The notes under the pieces were generated by a model. The model worked only from the letters and a program-made list of their open reading frames with translations, was not told the origin of the DNA and did no database searches. 64,000 nucleotides of DNA, taken from Mediterranea massiliensis (GTDB taxonomy: Bacteria; Bacteroidota; Bacteroidia; Bacteroidales; Bacteroidaceae). Each line of letters begins with the position of its first letter. Positions within the stretch are counted from its first letter, which is position 1. Shown here one piece after another: positions 26,907 through 35,112 of the stretch. Location: assembly GCF_900128475.1 (NCBI RefSeq), contig NZ_LT635838.1, positions 248,281-312,280 of the forward strand, written 5' to 3'. The position numbers and the translations under genes are program-made.

Positions 26907-29060
26907 TTAATATTTTAAAGTAAACGATTGGGTAGCCCCTGCAAAAATAGGATTGTCTGATGGACGGAAATCAATGGTCTGCTCTCCACCTTTCGAACCG
27001 GAAATATGTACTTTGATCTGGATAGGCTGTCCAGTCTGACCGGGATCGGCGACATGAACCACCGGACGCCGGCTGTCTACCTTCTTTACCATCAAAGCAC
27101 AAGGTTTATCTACACGAACGGATAACTTACCATATTTAAATTCCTCCGGACGATAGAATACCATCTGCCAAACATCCAATTTCTTATGACGGACAACCTG
27201 TATATCAGCCGTATTACTCAAAATCTCGATAACATTGTTTTTACAATATTTCTCCATCTCGGAAGCTGTACGCTTGCCAGGCACTACCACATAGGCATAA
27301 GTAGCATTTTCAGGCTGGCGGCCATGATCGAGACTTACTGTAAATACCTTCTCCTCCACCGGTTCCTTACGGTTCACGCTGTTGTTGATGTCATACCAAG
27401 TACCACTCTGCCGCTGTACGCCAGCTACTACACGACCTCCTTGAGGGAACAGATAACCAATGCCGTCGTGCAAAACCCAATCGGCATTCTCATAAACGGT
27501 TTCTTGGGCAGGAAGTACTTCCTGCTTACCATCAACAGAAACCACTGCTTCATCAGAAGCAGCCAGACACTGATTAACCGACGTATAGACAGCCTCGGAA
27601 GAAGTTGAATGAATATCCGAGCCTAAACAAACCACTTCGTCATCAAAAAAGAACCAAGCTTTATGAGCTCCGGTATTGATATCTTTGTATGTATCCATAT
27701 ACGCATAGGTCGTAACGCCATAAAGACTGTCAGACACGCCACCTGCAAAAGTGGAAGTACCCATACACTGCCAATCGCTTGCTGCTAAGGGAATTTCCTT
27801 GAGCTGAGGAGCTGTCACACCAGGAATACGGGTCCAGTTCCAGACAGGGAAGATATTGAAATATTCACCTCCACGGGTCGTAATATTCGTACATCCGTCC
27901 GACAGGAAATAGGTTTTCAAATTTTCTCCATTACCATACTCACAGCGGGCTGTACGGGCCGATACCAAACGTACGTCAAATGCATACTGCGGACGGACAT
28001 GCAAAGTATAGTCACCGCGGAAATAATGGGTATGCTTCGGCTGCAGACCATCACCCGGTGCTTTCGTTCCTTCCATACGTGCCACAATATCACGGAACTC
28101 GTCGGCATGTTCCTTGTCCAATTCCACCATACGCTTGGCAAACAGAATAGTACGTGATTTGTCCAGAATATCCGGACGGCTGATACTGCGTCCCAGTACG
28201 TCATACGACATATACTTGCCACGCATGACTGCATAATACGTTTCACGCATAAACTTGCTGATCAGCTCCAATTTATCCTGTGGCATGGCAAACCGAGTAC
28301 CTCGAGTATACATGGCAACCTGCGTCACCCCTTTCAGGATCTCGTCACCGTATCCGCCAATGTATAACTGCTGTCCGTGCTGGAAGTTGCTGTTGTCATG
28401 CTGAAATCCTTCTTTCGTAGTATAAACGACCGGATTGTACACATTCTCCAACGCATAGGCTAAATCCTCTGCATTCCGTTGCAAACAGGAACGATAAATC
28501 CAATGCAGGGCAATATCCGTACGATTGGCACCGGTCCATTTGGACGGATCACCACCATCTTCCCGTACACGGTCCAATATTTTCTTTTCCAAATCAGCCG
28601 GCAATTGTTTTTTACCGGTACGCATCTGGATAAGCAATACGCCTAACTTCTGAGGTTCGGAAATCTGATTATACCACCAATTATGACACCACGGATTACG
28701 CTCATGCCAGAACTCCAATCCTTTCACAATCTTATCATACAAAGCTTCCTCGCCAAAATGTTTGTTCTTCGGATTGGTATAAGCAAACACAAAATCGCTG
28801 ATACGCTCTACATGAACCAATGGAGGCCAATTGGTACGCTGTATACTGGCATAATCTACATCGGTAAACGAACCGTCCTGTTCATTATACTTAGCCAATG
28901 CCTCGTCAATGGCGGGATTGGCCACAAAGTCCTGACGGATCTTTTGCATCAACGTTTCAAACTCGTCACCCGACTGTAAACCATTTTGTGCCTGAGCCGG
29001 AATCCCTAAGCCAATCACCATCCCAAGGACAACCAGCCATAGTCTTAAATTTATTCTCAT
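26907..29060 (-). CDS. Polysaccharide lyase family 8 (chondroitin/hyaluronan lyase-like)
   Basis: Cleaves uronic acid-containing polysaccharides by beta-elimination. 717 residues: signal peptide (about 1-24), alpha/alpha toroid, then beta-sandwich domains. Catalytic residues line up with known PL8 lyases: N179 (GANRT), H228 (FQHGQQ) and Y237 nine residues later (IGGYG). The aromatic patch NWWYNQ is at 127-132. First gene of a two-gene unit with the sulfatase, behind a promoter at 29085-29115. The family includes chondroitin AC, hyaluronan and xanthan lyases; the sulfatase neighbour favours a sulfated glycosaminoglycan-like substrate, but the fucosidases in the locus are unusual for that. Confidence 0.92.
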   Translation of the reverse strand: MRINLRLWLVVLGMVIGLGIPAQAQNGLQSGDEFETLMQKIRQDFVANPAIDEALAKYNEQDGSFTDVDYASIQRTNWPPLVHVERISDFVFAYTNPKNKHFGEEALYDKIVKGLEFWHERNPWCHNWWYNQISEPQKLGVLLIQMRTGKKQLPADLEKKILDRVREDGGDPSKWTGANRTDIALHWIYRSCLQRNAEDLAYALENVYNPVVYTTKEGFQHDNSNFQHGQQLYIGGYGDEILKGVTQVAMYTRGTRFAMPQDKLELISKFMRETYYAVMRGKYMSYDVLGRSISRPDILDKSRTILFAKRMVELDKEHADEFRDIVARMEGTKAPGDGLQPKHTHYFRGDYTLHVRPQYAFDVRLVSARTARCEYGNGENLKTYFLSDGCTNITTRGGEYFNIFPVWNWTRIPGVTAPQLKEIPLAASDWQCMGTSTFAGGVSDSLYGVTTYAYMDTYKDINTGAHKAWFFFDDEVVCLGSDIHSTSSEAVYTSVNQCLAASDEAVVSVDGKQEVLPAQETVYENADWVLHDGIGYLFPQGGRVVAGVQRQSGTWYDINNSVNRKEPVEEKVFTVSLDHGRQPENATYAYVVVPGKRTASEMEKYCKNNVIEILSNTADIQVVRHKKLDVWQMVFYRPEEFKYGKLSVRVDKPCALMVKKVDSRRPVVHVADPGQTGQPIQIKVHISGSKGGEQTIDFRPSDNPIFAGATQSFTLKY

Positions 29061-29084
29061 ATCACTCTAAAATATTTCTCTGTT

Positions 29085-29115
29085 CAAAAATACTAATATT
29101 CTATCTAAAGTCAAA
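29085..29115 (-). promoter_or_regulatory. Candidate promoter for PL8-sulfatase
   Basis: Minus strand TTTG (29112-29115), 19-nt spacer, TATTTTTG (29085-29092), 25 nt before the PL8 start codon. The region is AT-rich, so a chance match is possible. Confidence 0.55.
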
Positions 29116-29159
29116 AATCCATCGAACAGAAAATAAATACAGATGCCTATTTAAGATCT

Positions 29160-29233
29160 CTAAAGTTCAACTTTAGCTCGCTAACTATCTACTTTACGAA
29201 GCTAACTATGGACTTTAGACAAGCTAAACATAA
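29160..29233. repeat. Tandem dyad array B, period exactly 21 nt
   Basis: Three 21-nt units starting at 29171, 29192 and 29213, each CTTTAS(N)nAGCTAAC-like, preceded by an inverted half-unit CTAAAGTTCAA at 29160-29170. It lies in the leader/upstream region of PL8 in the 435-nt gap between susD and PL8. Confidence 0.7.
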
Positions 29234-29273
29234 ATATTCTTCTGCCGATGGAACAGTTTTTTCGTTCAAAAAG

Positions 29274-29388
29274 TTTCACGCTTTCACAGCGTTCCATAAA
29301 ACATTTATTTATAGGAGGATAAGGTGAAAGCAATACCCCAAAAAGGAAGGCTTCACTGCTTTCACATGCCTTCACAACAATGTTTCAC
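29274..29388. repeat. Cluster of YTTCAC boxes upstream of PL8
   Basis: YTTCAC occurs at 29274, 29282, 29351, 29360, 29370 and 29383, with one inverted copy (GTGAAA) at 29324. Spacing is 8-13 nt inside two groups. It sits just after the susD terminator and upstream of PL8, so it could be a regulator-binding region or a degenerate array like the others. Confidence 0.45.
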
Positions 29389-29408
29389 AGAAAGCAAAGA
29401 ACAAAAAA

Positions 29409-29454
29409 TAAAAATGGGGCCATACTATCAAATACATCATAGTACAACCCCATT
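29409..29454 (-). terminator. Terminator after susD
   Basis: Minus strand stem AATGGGG..ATAGTA/ TACTAT..CCCCATT followed by TTTTATTTTT, 42 nt past the susD stop codon. It separates susCD from the enzyme genes. Confidence 0.75.
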
Positions 29455-29495
29455 CATTTCGCTTTTTCTATAGAGATTTGGATTACATCATATTA

Positions 29496-31319
29496 TTATT
29501 CCCATCCAGGATTTTGTCCTAAAGCAGGATTAGCAGCAATTGCCGATGAAGGTATCGGACGCAGATAATCCTTAGCAGGGTCAAACGAACGACGTTCTAC
29601 TGCATAATTCGTTCCACCGTAGGCGTCTATATATTGTTTACCATCTTCTGCTACAAACACATAAACAGGATTTTTTCCAGCGTTAGAAGAACCAGCCTTG
29701 GTAATATTACCATCATAACGAGGATCACTGAATGCAGAGTCTTCCAGACGCATACCCAACACACGTTCCTTCAGTTTATCACCCCATGCCCAACGCATCA
29801 GGTCTTGATAGCGCAGATACTCAAAGCTAAGCTCCACACGGCGTTCACGACGAATTTCAATCAGCAAAGCATCCAAACCATACTTAGCATATTTGGGGTC
29901 CATTTCCGGATTGACAGTCAAATGCGGCATGTCAACACGGTCACGCAACACGTTGATAGTTTCATCCAAGACATCCTGCGTACATTGTCCCAGTTCTGCC
30001 TTTGCCTCCGCATAATTCAACAGTACTTCAGCATAACGGAACAACGGATAATCATGAGTTTCTTCATTAAATCCTTTCTTATCCTGCTCACGTATATAGT
30101 ACTTGATAGCATGATATCCGGTCAGCGTGGGCCAGTTGGTCATATTACCCAAACGGGGGAAAGTAAACTTACCCAGATTGCCATCTTCGAACAAAGCCTT
30201 AGCCGCATCGTTACCCGGAGCCAAGAATGTTTGAGACAAACGCGGGTCACGGTTGGCAAATTCCTGCTCCGGCGTATCATTGCTGTAATCATGGCTCAAC
30301 GCAACCGGACGGGCTACCCCATCAGCATCCAGGCAAAGATAATCATCAACAAAATCTTTTGTTCCACCATTACGCAAGTTAACAGTATAGCCACACATAC
30401 GATGACGTTTCAGACCAGCTGCATACTTACGATAAAAAATCACCTCTTTATTAGAAGACAAATCATCCGTAGTAAACAAAGTTGTGTAGTCCTTATTGGG
30501 ATTACCCGTATCATAGATTTCATATCCCATTTTCATCAACTGCTCACAGGCTTCCACACAAGCATTCAGAAATTCTGCTTCGTCACCCAACTTATGGTAC
30601 TTACGATATGTACCTTCATACAAACCGATACGTGCCTTCAGCGCCAAAGCAGCTCCTCTGGTCAGACGGTTAGCTCCCCACTCTTCAGCAGGCAAATAGG
30701 TACATGCATCATTAATATCCTTCAAAACCTGAGCCATTACTTCCTTACGCGGAGTACGTTCCCCGTAAAGTTCAGGCGAGTTTGTTTCCAACGGAATTGT
30801 TACCAAAGGTACATCTCCATAATTCTGTACCATATACAAATAGAACCAAGCACGGAAGAACAACGCTTCACCTACATAAGGAAGTTTAGCACTTTCATCC
30901 GTCTGTACCCGATCATAATTAGCCATAAAGACATTGATACGGCGCAACAAGTTCCAAGTCCAACTAGCATAGCTGGGATTACCGCTCGGCTGATTCTCAA
31001 TACCGGCAGCTACAGCAGACGCCCATGTTTGTGAACCGTCCATGGTCGCAAAATTGTCTGACATAGCCTCCATGGAATAAGGACCAGTCACTTTCACCGA
31101 ATATGCATCGCTATGGAAACCTATCATGAAACGATAAGTACCATTACTGGCAGCTTCATTATAAATGCCGTTACAATAAGTTTCCAAGTCTGATGTTGTA
31201 TTCCAGAAAGCATTATCATTCAAGTCATTCGTAGGAGTACGATCCAAAAAAGAATCATTACAAGCCGTCATAGACAGGGCGACCGCTCCCATTATCATAT
31301 ATTTACAAATGCGTTTCAT
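29496..31319 (-). CDS. SusD/RagB family glycan-binding lipoprotein
   Basis: Surface lipoprotein that forms the lid on the SusC channel and binds the target glycan. 607 residues. Lipobox ending at C20 (LSMTAC) followed by NDSFLDRTPT, the standard SusD start. The helical TPR-like core contains RAWFYLYMVQNYGDVPLV and the C-terminal region contains the family segment RRERRVELSFEYLRYQDLMRW. It follows susC by 12 nt. No SusE/F-like surface glycan-binding protein follows; a terminator and a repeat-filled gap come next. Confidence 0.95.
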   Translation of the reverse strand: MKRICKYMIMGAVALSMTACNDSFLDRTPTNDLNDNAFWNTTSDLETYCNGIYNEAASNGTYRFMIGFHSDAYSVKVTGPYSMEAMSDNFATMDGSQTWASAVAAGIENQPSGNPSYASWTWNLLRRINVFMANYDRVQTDESAKLPYVGEALFFRAWFYLYMVQNYGDVPLVTIPLETNSPELYGERTPRKEVMAQVLKDINDACTYLPAEEWGANRLTRGAALALKARIGLYEGTYRKYHKLGDEAEFLNACVEACEQLMKMGYEIYDTGNPNKDYTTLFTTDDLSSNKEVIFYRKYAAGLKRHRMCGYTVNLRNGGTKDFVDDYLCLDADGVARPVALSHDYSNDTPEQEFANRDPRLSQTFLAPGNDAAKALFEDGNLGKFTFPRLGNMTNWPTLTGYHAIKYYIREQDKKGFNEETHDYPLFRYAEVLLNYAEAKAELGQCTQDVLDETINVLRDRVDMPHLTVNPEMDPKYAKYGLDALLIEIRRERRVELSFEYLRYQDLMRWAWGDKLKERVLGMRLEDSAFSDPRYDGNITKAGSSNAGKNPVYVFVAEDGKQYIDAYGGTNYAVERRSFDPAKDYLRPIPSSAIAANPALGQNPGWE

Positions 31320-31331
31320 GTTTTTTCGTTG

Positions 31332-34300
31332 TTAGAAAGTTAGATTAATACCCAAAGAATAGGTTCTCATAAAAGGATAAAGCATCACACCATTTCCACC
31401 TGCTGCTTCCGGATCATACGGGCCTTTAATCTTGGTGAATTCAAACAGGTTTTCACCGCTTACGTAGATAGAAGCGTTGGACAGGTTGATTTTGCTAATC
31501 CACTGTTTCGGAAGATTCCATCCTAATGTAATATTCTTCATACGACAATAAGAGGCATTCTGCAAATAACGATCTGTATAAACGCCACGGTTACGAGAAT
31601 CTGTTGCACGAGCTATAGGTAAATAAGCGCCCGGATTCTCAGGAGTCCATGAATCATATACATGCCAGGTCTGTGCATTATAATATTGTGTAGCTGCAGG
31701 CCAGAAAGCCTCATCACCAGGCCAGAAATCACGTTTGCCTACACCTTGCATAAACAAGTTCAAGTAGTAGTTCTTATAAGTGAAGTTGGCTGTGATACCA
31801 TATTGATAACGAGGAGTCGTATTACCAATCACTTCCTTATCACCATGATCGTCCAACGTTCCGATACCATCATCTATCACACCATCACCATTCAGGTCTT
31901 TTACTTTAATATCACCTGCACCCCACTGCACATTAGCTATATCCTTCTGACTATACCAATTAGCAGCCTCTTCATCACTTTGGAACAATCCTTCTACACG
32001 ATAACCCCAAATATCACCCACTTTCTTTCCTTCATAATATGTACTGATATCGCCGGTCGGGTTATTATATTTTGTAATTTCAGCCTGAGAATCAGAAAGA
32101 ACGAAGCCTAAATCATAAGAGAAATTTTCACCAATCTTATCGCGCCAGCTAATGGTAAATTCCCATCCACGTGTTTTCAATTCAGCACTATTCTCAGGAG
32201 GAGCAGTCGTACCCAGTAATGCCGGATAAGAAGTCTTGATTAACATATCAGCAGTTGTACGGATATAGTAATCAAAACTCATATCCAAACGTTGCTGCAA
32301 GAATGTCATATCAATACCGAAGTTCATCGTAGAAACTTTTTCCCAAGTCAAATCGGCACTTACCAAGTTACCCGGATTGATGGTCGTGGCATACGTATCG
32401 CCAAACAACCAATATGTAGATGTACTATTGCTCATAAACGGAATATACGGATAATATTTGGTATTACCACTCCAGTCACTGGATGAAATCATCTGGTTGC
32501 CCAATATACCATAAGATGCACGAAGTTTCAAGTTGTCCAACCAGTCACGAGTACCCTGCATAAACGATTCTTCACTAATACGCCAAGCAGCAGAGAATGA
32601 AGGCAGGAACACGAAACGATTGTCAGACGGGAAACGAGAAGTTCCATCGTAACGTCCGTTGAACTCGAACAAATAACGATCATTATAAATATAGTTCAAA
32701 CGGAAGAAACCACCACGCAGAGCCCATTCATATCCATTTTGAGAAACCTCATGATTACCAGAACCCAAACTCAAAGAAGGAAGCTCGTCGTTCAAGATAT
32801 CATAACGCTTTCCGCTGAATGTAGAATACTTGGTCAATTCCTGATTGAAACCAACCATCGCTTTCAAATAATGCTTTTCTGCAAATGTATGTTCATAATC
32901 CGTATAAGCATTGAATGAATAATAGCTGGTATTATAATTCGTCATCTGATAATAATTGGTCGATGTACGTCCATATGTCTCATTAAACGAACCATCAAAG
33001 AATTTAATCGGTTTGGAATGAGCGGAAGCTTTCTTATAATTCAAATTGTAATTGAAATCTACATGCGCTTTCCATCCCTTCAGAATATCAAAATCAGCAG
33101 TTGCAGTCAACCACACATCGTGTTGGTCATATTTATTACGTCCACCATCCTTTAACAAAGCGTACGCATTATTTTCGCTATACATGCCGTCAAATTTATC
33201 CAATTCCGGATAACGGGGATCTTTCTGCCAAGCATCGATAAAGTCTGTAGGCAACGTATAGATTACTCGTTTCCAAACATCCTTACCGTCGTAGGTAAAC
33301 GGCTTATCTTGCGTGCTATAATTATACAAAGCCTTGAAACCTAACTTCATCCATTTGGTAGTCTGATTCTCTACATTGATACGGGTATTCAACTGCTTAT
33401 AATTATCATCACCCACTTTATACAATCCCTCTTGATTCAGATAACCAACAGAAGTATAGAAACGTGTTTTCTCGCTACCGCCCGTAATATTGATATTATG
33501 ACGTTGGGTAGGAGTCACATCCTTAATCATCTTTTCCTTAAAATCGGAATAACCATAATAATAAAGTTGTCCGTCAATCACTTCATATTCAGGATTATTC
33601 TTCGGATCAGCCTCATAAGCTTTCATCTTGGCTATTACATCATCACGATACTTCGTTGCTACATTACCATTTATACATGCCTGATTCATCCATTCAGCAA
33701 ACTGCGACTGACTGGTAAGAAACTCCGGCATAATAGAAGGCTTAGCAAACGAGAAGTTACCTGAATAGCTAACACTGGTCTTTTCAGCCTTGCTGGGGTT
33801 CTTGGTTGTAACCAATACAACACCAAAAGCAGCACGTACACCGTAAATAGCCGATGCAGCAGCATCCTTCAACACCGTTACATTCTCGATATCGTTGGGG
33901 TTCACCAAGTCAAGACTCATCTCGACACCATCGACCAAAACCAGCGGACTACCACCATTGATAGAAGTAGTACCACGGACATTGATGCTGGCCGACTGGC
34001 CCGGCTCACCACTGGAGTTCGTAATCTGAAGATTAGGAATGGTACCTTGCAAGGCACTGGTGGTACTCGTAATAGGACGTGACTCCAATACTTTCGAATC
34101 AACCTTTCCGATAGAACCTGTCAAGTTTACCTTCTTCTGCGAACCATAACCTACTACTACCACTTCTTCAAGTGCTTTGGCATCTTCGCTCATCTGTACA
34201 TTAAACTCAGTCTTACCAGCAACCTTGATTTCCTGAGTTACATAACCTATAAAAGAAATCTGCAATACTGCATCTTCCGGAACATCTGACAGAACGAATT

Positions 34301-34550
34301 TTCCGTCCACATCGGTTATCACACCATTGGTTGTTCCCTTCACCAAGACATTGGCACCAATCACCGGTCCAAAGTTGTCTGTTACTACACCCTTCACAGT
34401 CTTGCCGTTCTGTGCAATCACTTGCACAATGTCAGCATCCGAAAGAGTTCCGTTCAAAGGACTTGCCATCACGCCCGCACCGGAAAGAGTGCACAAGGCG
34501 CAAAACAAAATGCGCTTTGAAAAATCAGAAGATGTTTTTCCTCTTTTCAT
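31332..34550 (-). CDS. SusC/RagA family TonB-dependent outer-membrane transporter
   Basis: Imports oligosaccharides through the outer membrane, driven by TonB. 1072 residues. Signal sequence (about 1-29); a carboxypeptidase-like beta-sandwich domain (GVVTDNFGPVIGANVLVKGT..., about 54-130); the TonB box region EEVVVVGYGSQKK near 131; a plug domain with the SINVRGTTSINGGSPLVLVDG segment; and the 22-strand barrel ending in LGINLTF with the terminal aromatic residue expected for assembly. Cotranscribed with susD. The -7 box is at 34671-34678, leaving a leader of about 115 nt. Confidence 0.96.
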   Translation of the reverse strand: MKRGKTSSDFSKRILFCALCTLSGAGVMASPLNGTLSDADIVQVIAQNGKTVKGVVTDNFGPVIGANVLVKGTTNGVITDVDGKFVLSDVPEDAVLQISFIGYVTQEIKVAGKTEFNVQMSEDAKALEEVVVVGYGSQKKVNLTGSIGKVDSKVLESRPITSTTSALQGTIPNLQITNSSGEPGQSASINVRGTTSINGGSPLVLVDGVEMSLDLVNPNDIENVTVLKDAAASAIYGVRAAFGVVLVTTKNPSKAEKTSVSYSGNFSFAKPSIMPEFLTSQSQFAEWMNQACINGNVATKYRDDVIAKMKAYEADPKNNPEYEVIDGQLYYYGYSDFKEKMIKDVTPTQRHNINITGGSEKTRFYTSVGYLNQEGLYKVGDDNYKQLNTRINVENQTTKWMKLGFKALYNYSTQDKPFTYDGKDVWKRVIYTLPTDFIDAWQKDPRYPELDKFDGMYSENNAYALLKDGGRNKYDQHDVWLTATADFDILKGWKAHVDFNYNLNYKKASAHSKPIKFFDGSFNETYGRTSTNYYQMTNYNTSYYSFNAYTDYEHTFAEKHYLKAMVGFNQELTKYSTFSGKRYDILNDELPSLSLGSGNHEVSQNGYEWALRGGFFRLNYIYNDRYLFEFNGRYDGTSRFPSDNRFVFLPSFSAAWRISEESFMQGTRDWLDNLKLRASYGILGNQMISSSDWSGNTKYYPYIPFMSNSTSTYWLFGDTYATTINPGNLVSADLTWEKVSTMNFGIDMTFLQQRLDMSFDYYIRTTADMLIKTSYPALLGTTAPPENSAELKTRGWEFTISWRDKIGENFSYDLGFVLSDSQAEITKYNNPTGDISTYYEGKKVGDIWGYRVEGLFQSDEEAANWYSQKDIANVQWGAGDIKVKDLNGDGVIDDGIGTLDDHGDKEVIGNTTPRYQYGITANFTYKNYYLNLFMQGVGKRDFWPGDEAFWPAATQYYNAQTWHVYDSWTPENPGAYLPIARATDSRNRGVYTDRYLQNASYCRMKNITLGWNLPKQWISKINLSNASIYVSGENLFEFTKIKGPYDPEAAGGNGVMLYPFMRTYSLGINLTF

Positions 34551-34670
34551 AAATAGACAATTTTTAAGTTTGATAATTAGATTAAGATAACTATTTTTGT
34601 TTTAACTTTTTCCATCTATTCATATCCCTAGGAACCGTGTTTCCATGGTCTTAAGTTTAATTTAACATCG

Positions 34671-34678
34671 CAAATCTA
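34671..34678 (-). promoter_or_regulatory. -7 box of susC promoter (TAGATTTG)
   Basis: TAnnTTTG on the minus strand 121 nt before the susC start; no TTTG at standard distance, as expected for an activator-dependent promoter. The surrounding gap 34551-34953 is AT-rich and has no gene. Confidence 0.45.
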
Positions 34679-34953
34679 AAAAGAAGCTAACAAAGGGGTT
34701 TACTCTTTTTGCTTTTTCTTTTACTCTTTTTCAACAATATACATAAACTATTATAAATCAATAAAATACAATAAATAAAACATAAAGGAAGTAATAAGAG
34801 ATAAACAAATAAGGTAAAATAAGACTGCGATTTCAGCTACAAAAAAGAGAAGAGGGACAAATAAAAACCAATAGAAAAGCAGCCTTGAAAACAAACATCA
34901 GGAAGGAGTTTCTGAAAGAACAAGGAAGTATAATATTATGATAAGAAAAAAAG

Positions 34954-35098
34954 AAAGCACTTCGTGAAATCATGACGAAGTGCTTCGTGAGGGTTTGACA
35001 CAGTGCTTTATGAAGGTGTCACACAGTGCTTCGTGAAGACCTGACGAAGCACTGCATGAAAGGGCCAGAAAGCACTGTATGAGAAAGGCTGAAAGCCG
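34954..35098. repeat. Tandem dyad array C, period 22-24 nt (AAGCACTTCGTGA motif)
   Basis: Six units starting at 34954, 34978, 35002, 35025, 35047 and 35069. Each has AGTGCTTCGTGA or its inverse-looking form AAGCACTTCGTGA, then a variable middle and TGAC. Orientation of the AGTGCTT/AAGCACT half alternates between blocks. Located between the 3' end of the GH29 lipoprotein gene and susC. The motif is the same as in array E at 49.7 kb. Confidence 0.88.
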
Positions 35099-35112
35099 AT
35101 ATACAATCTTGA

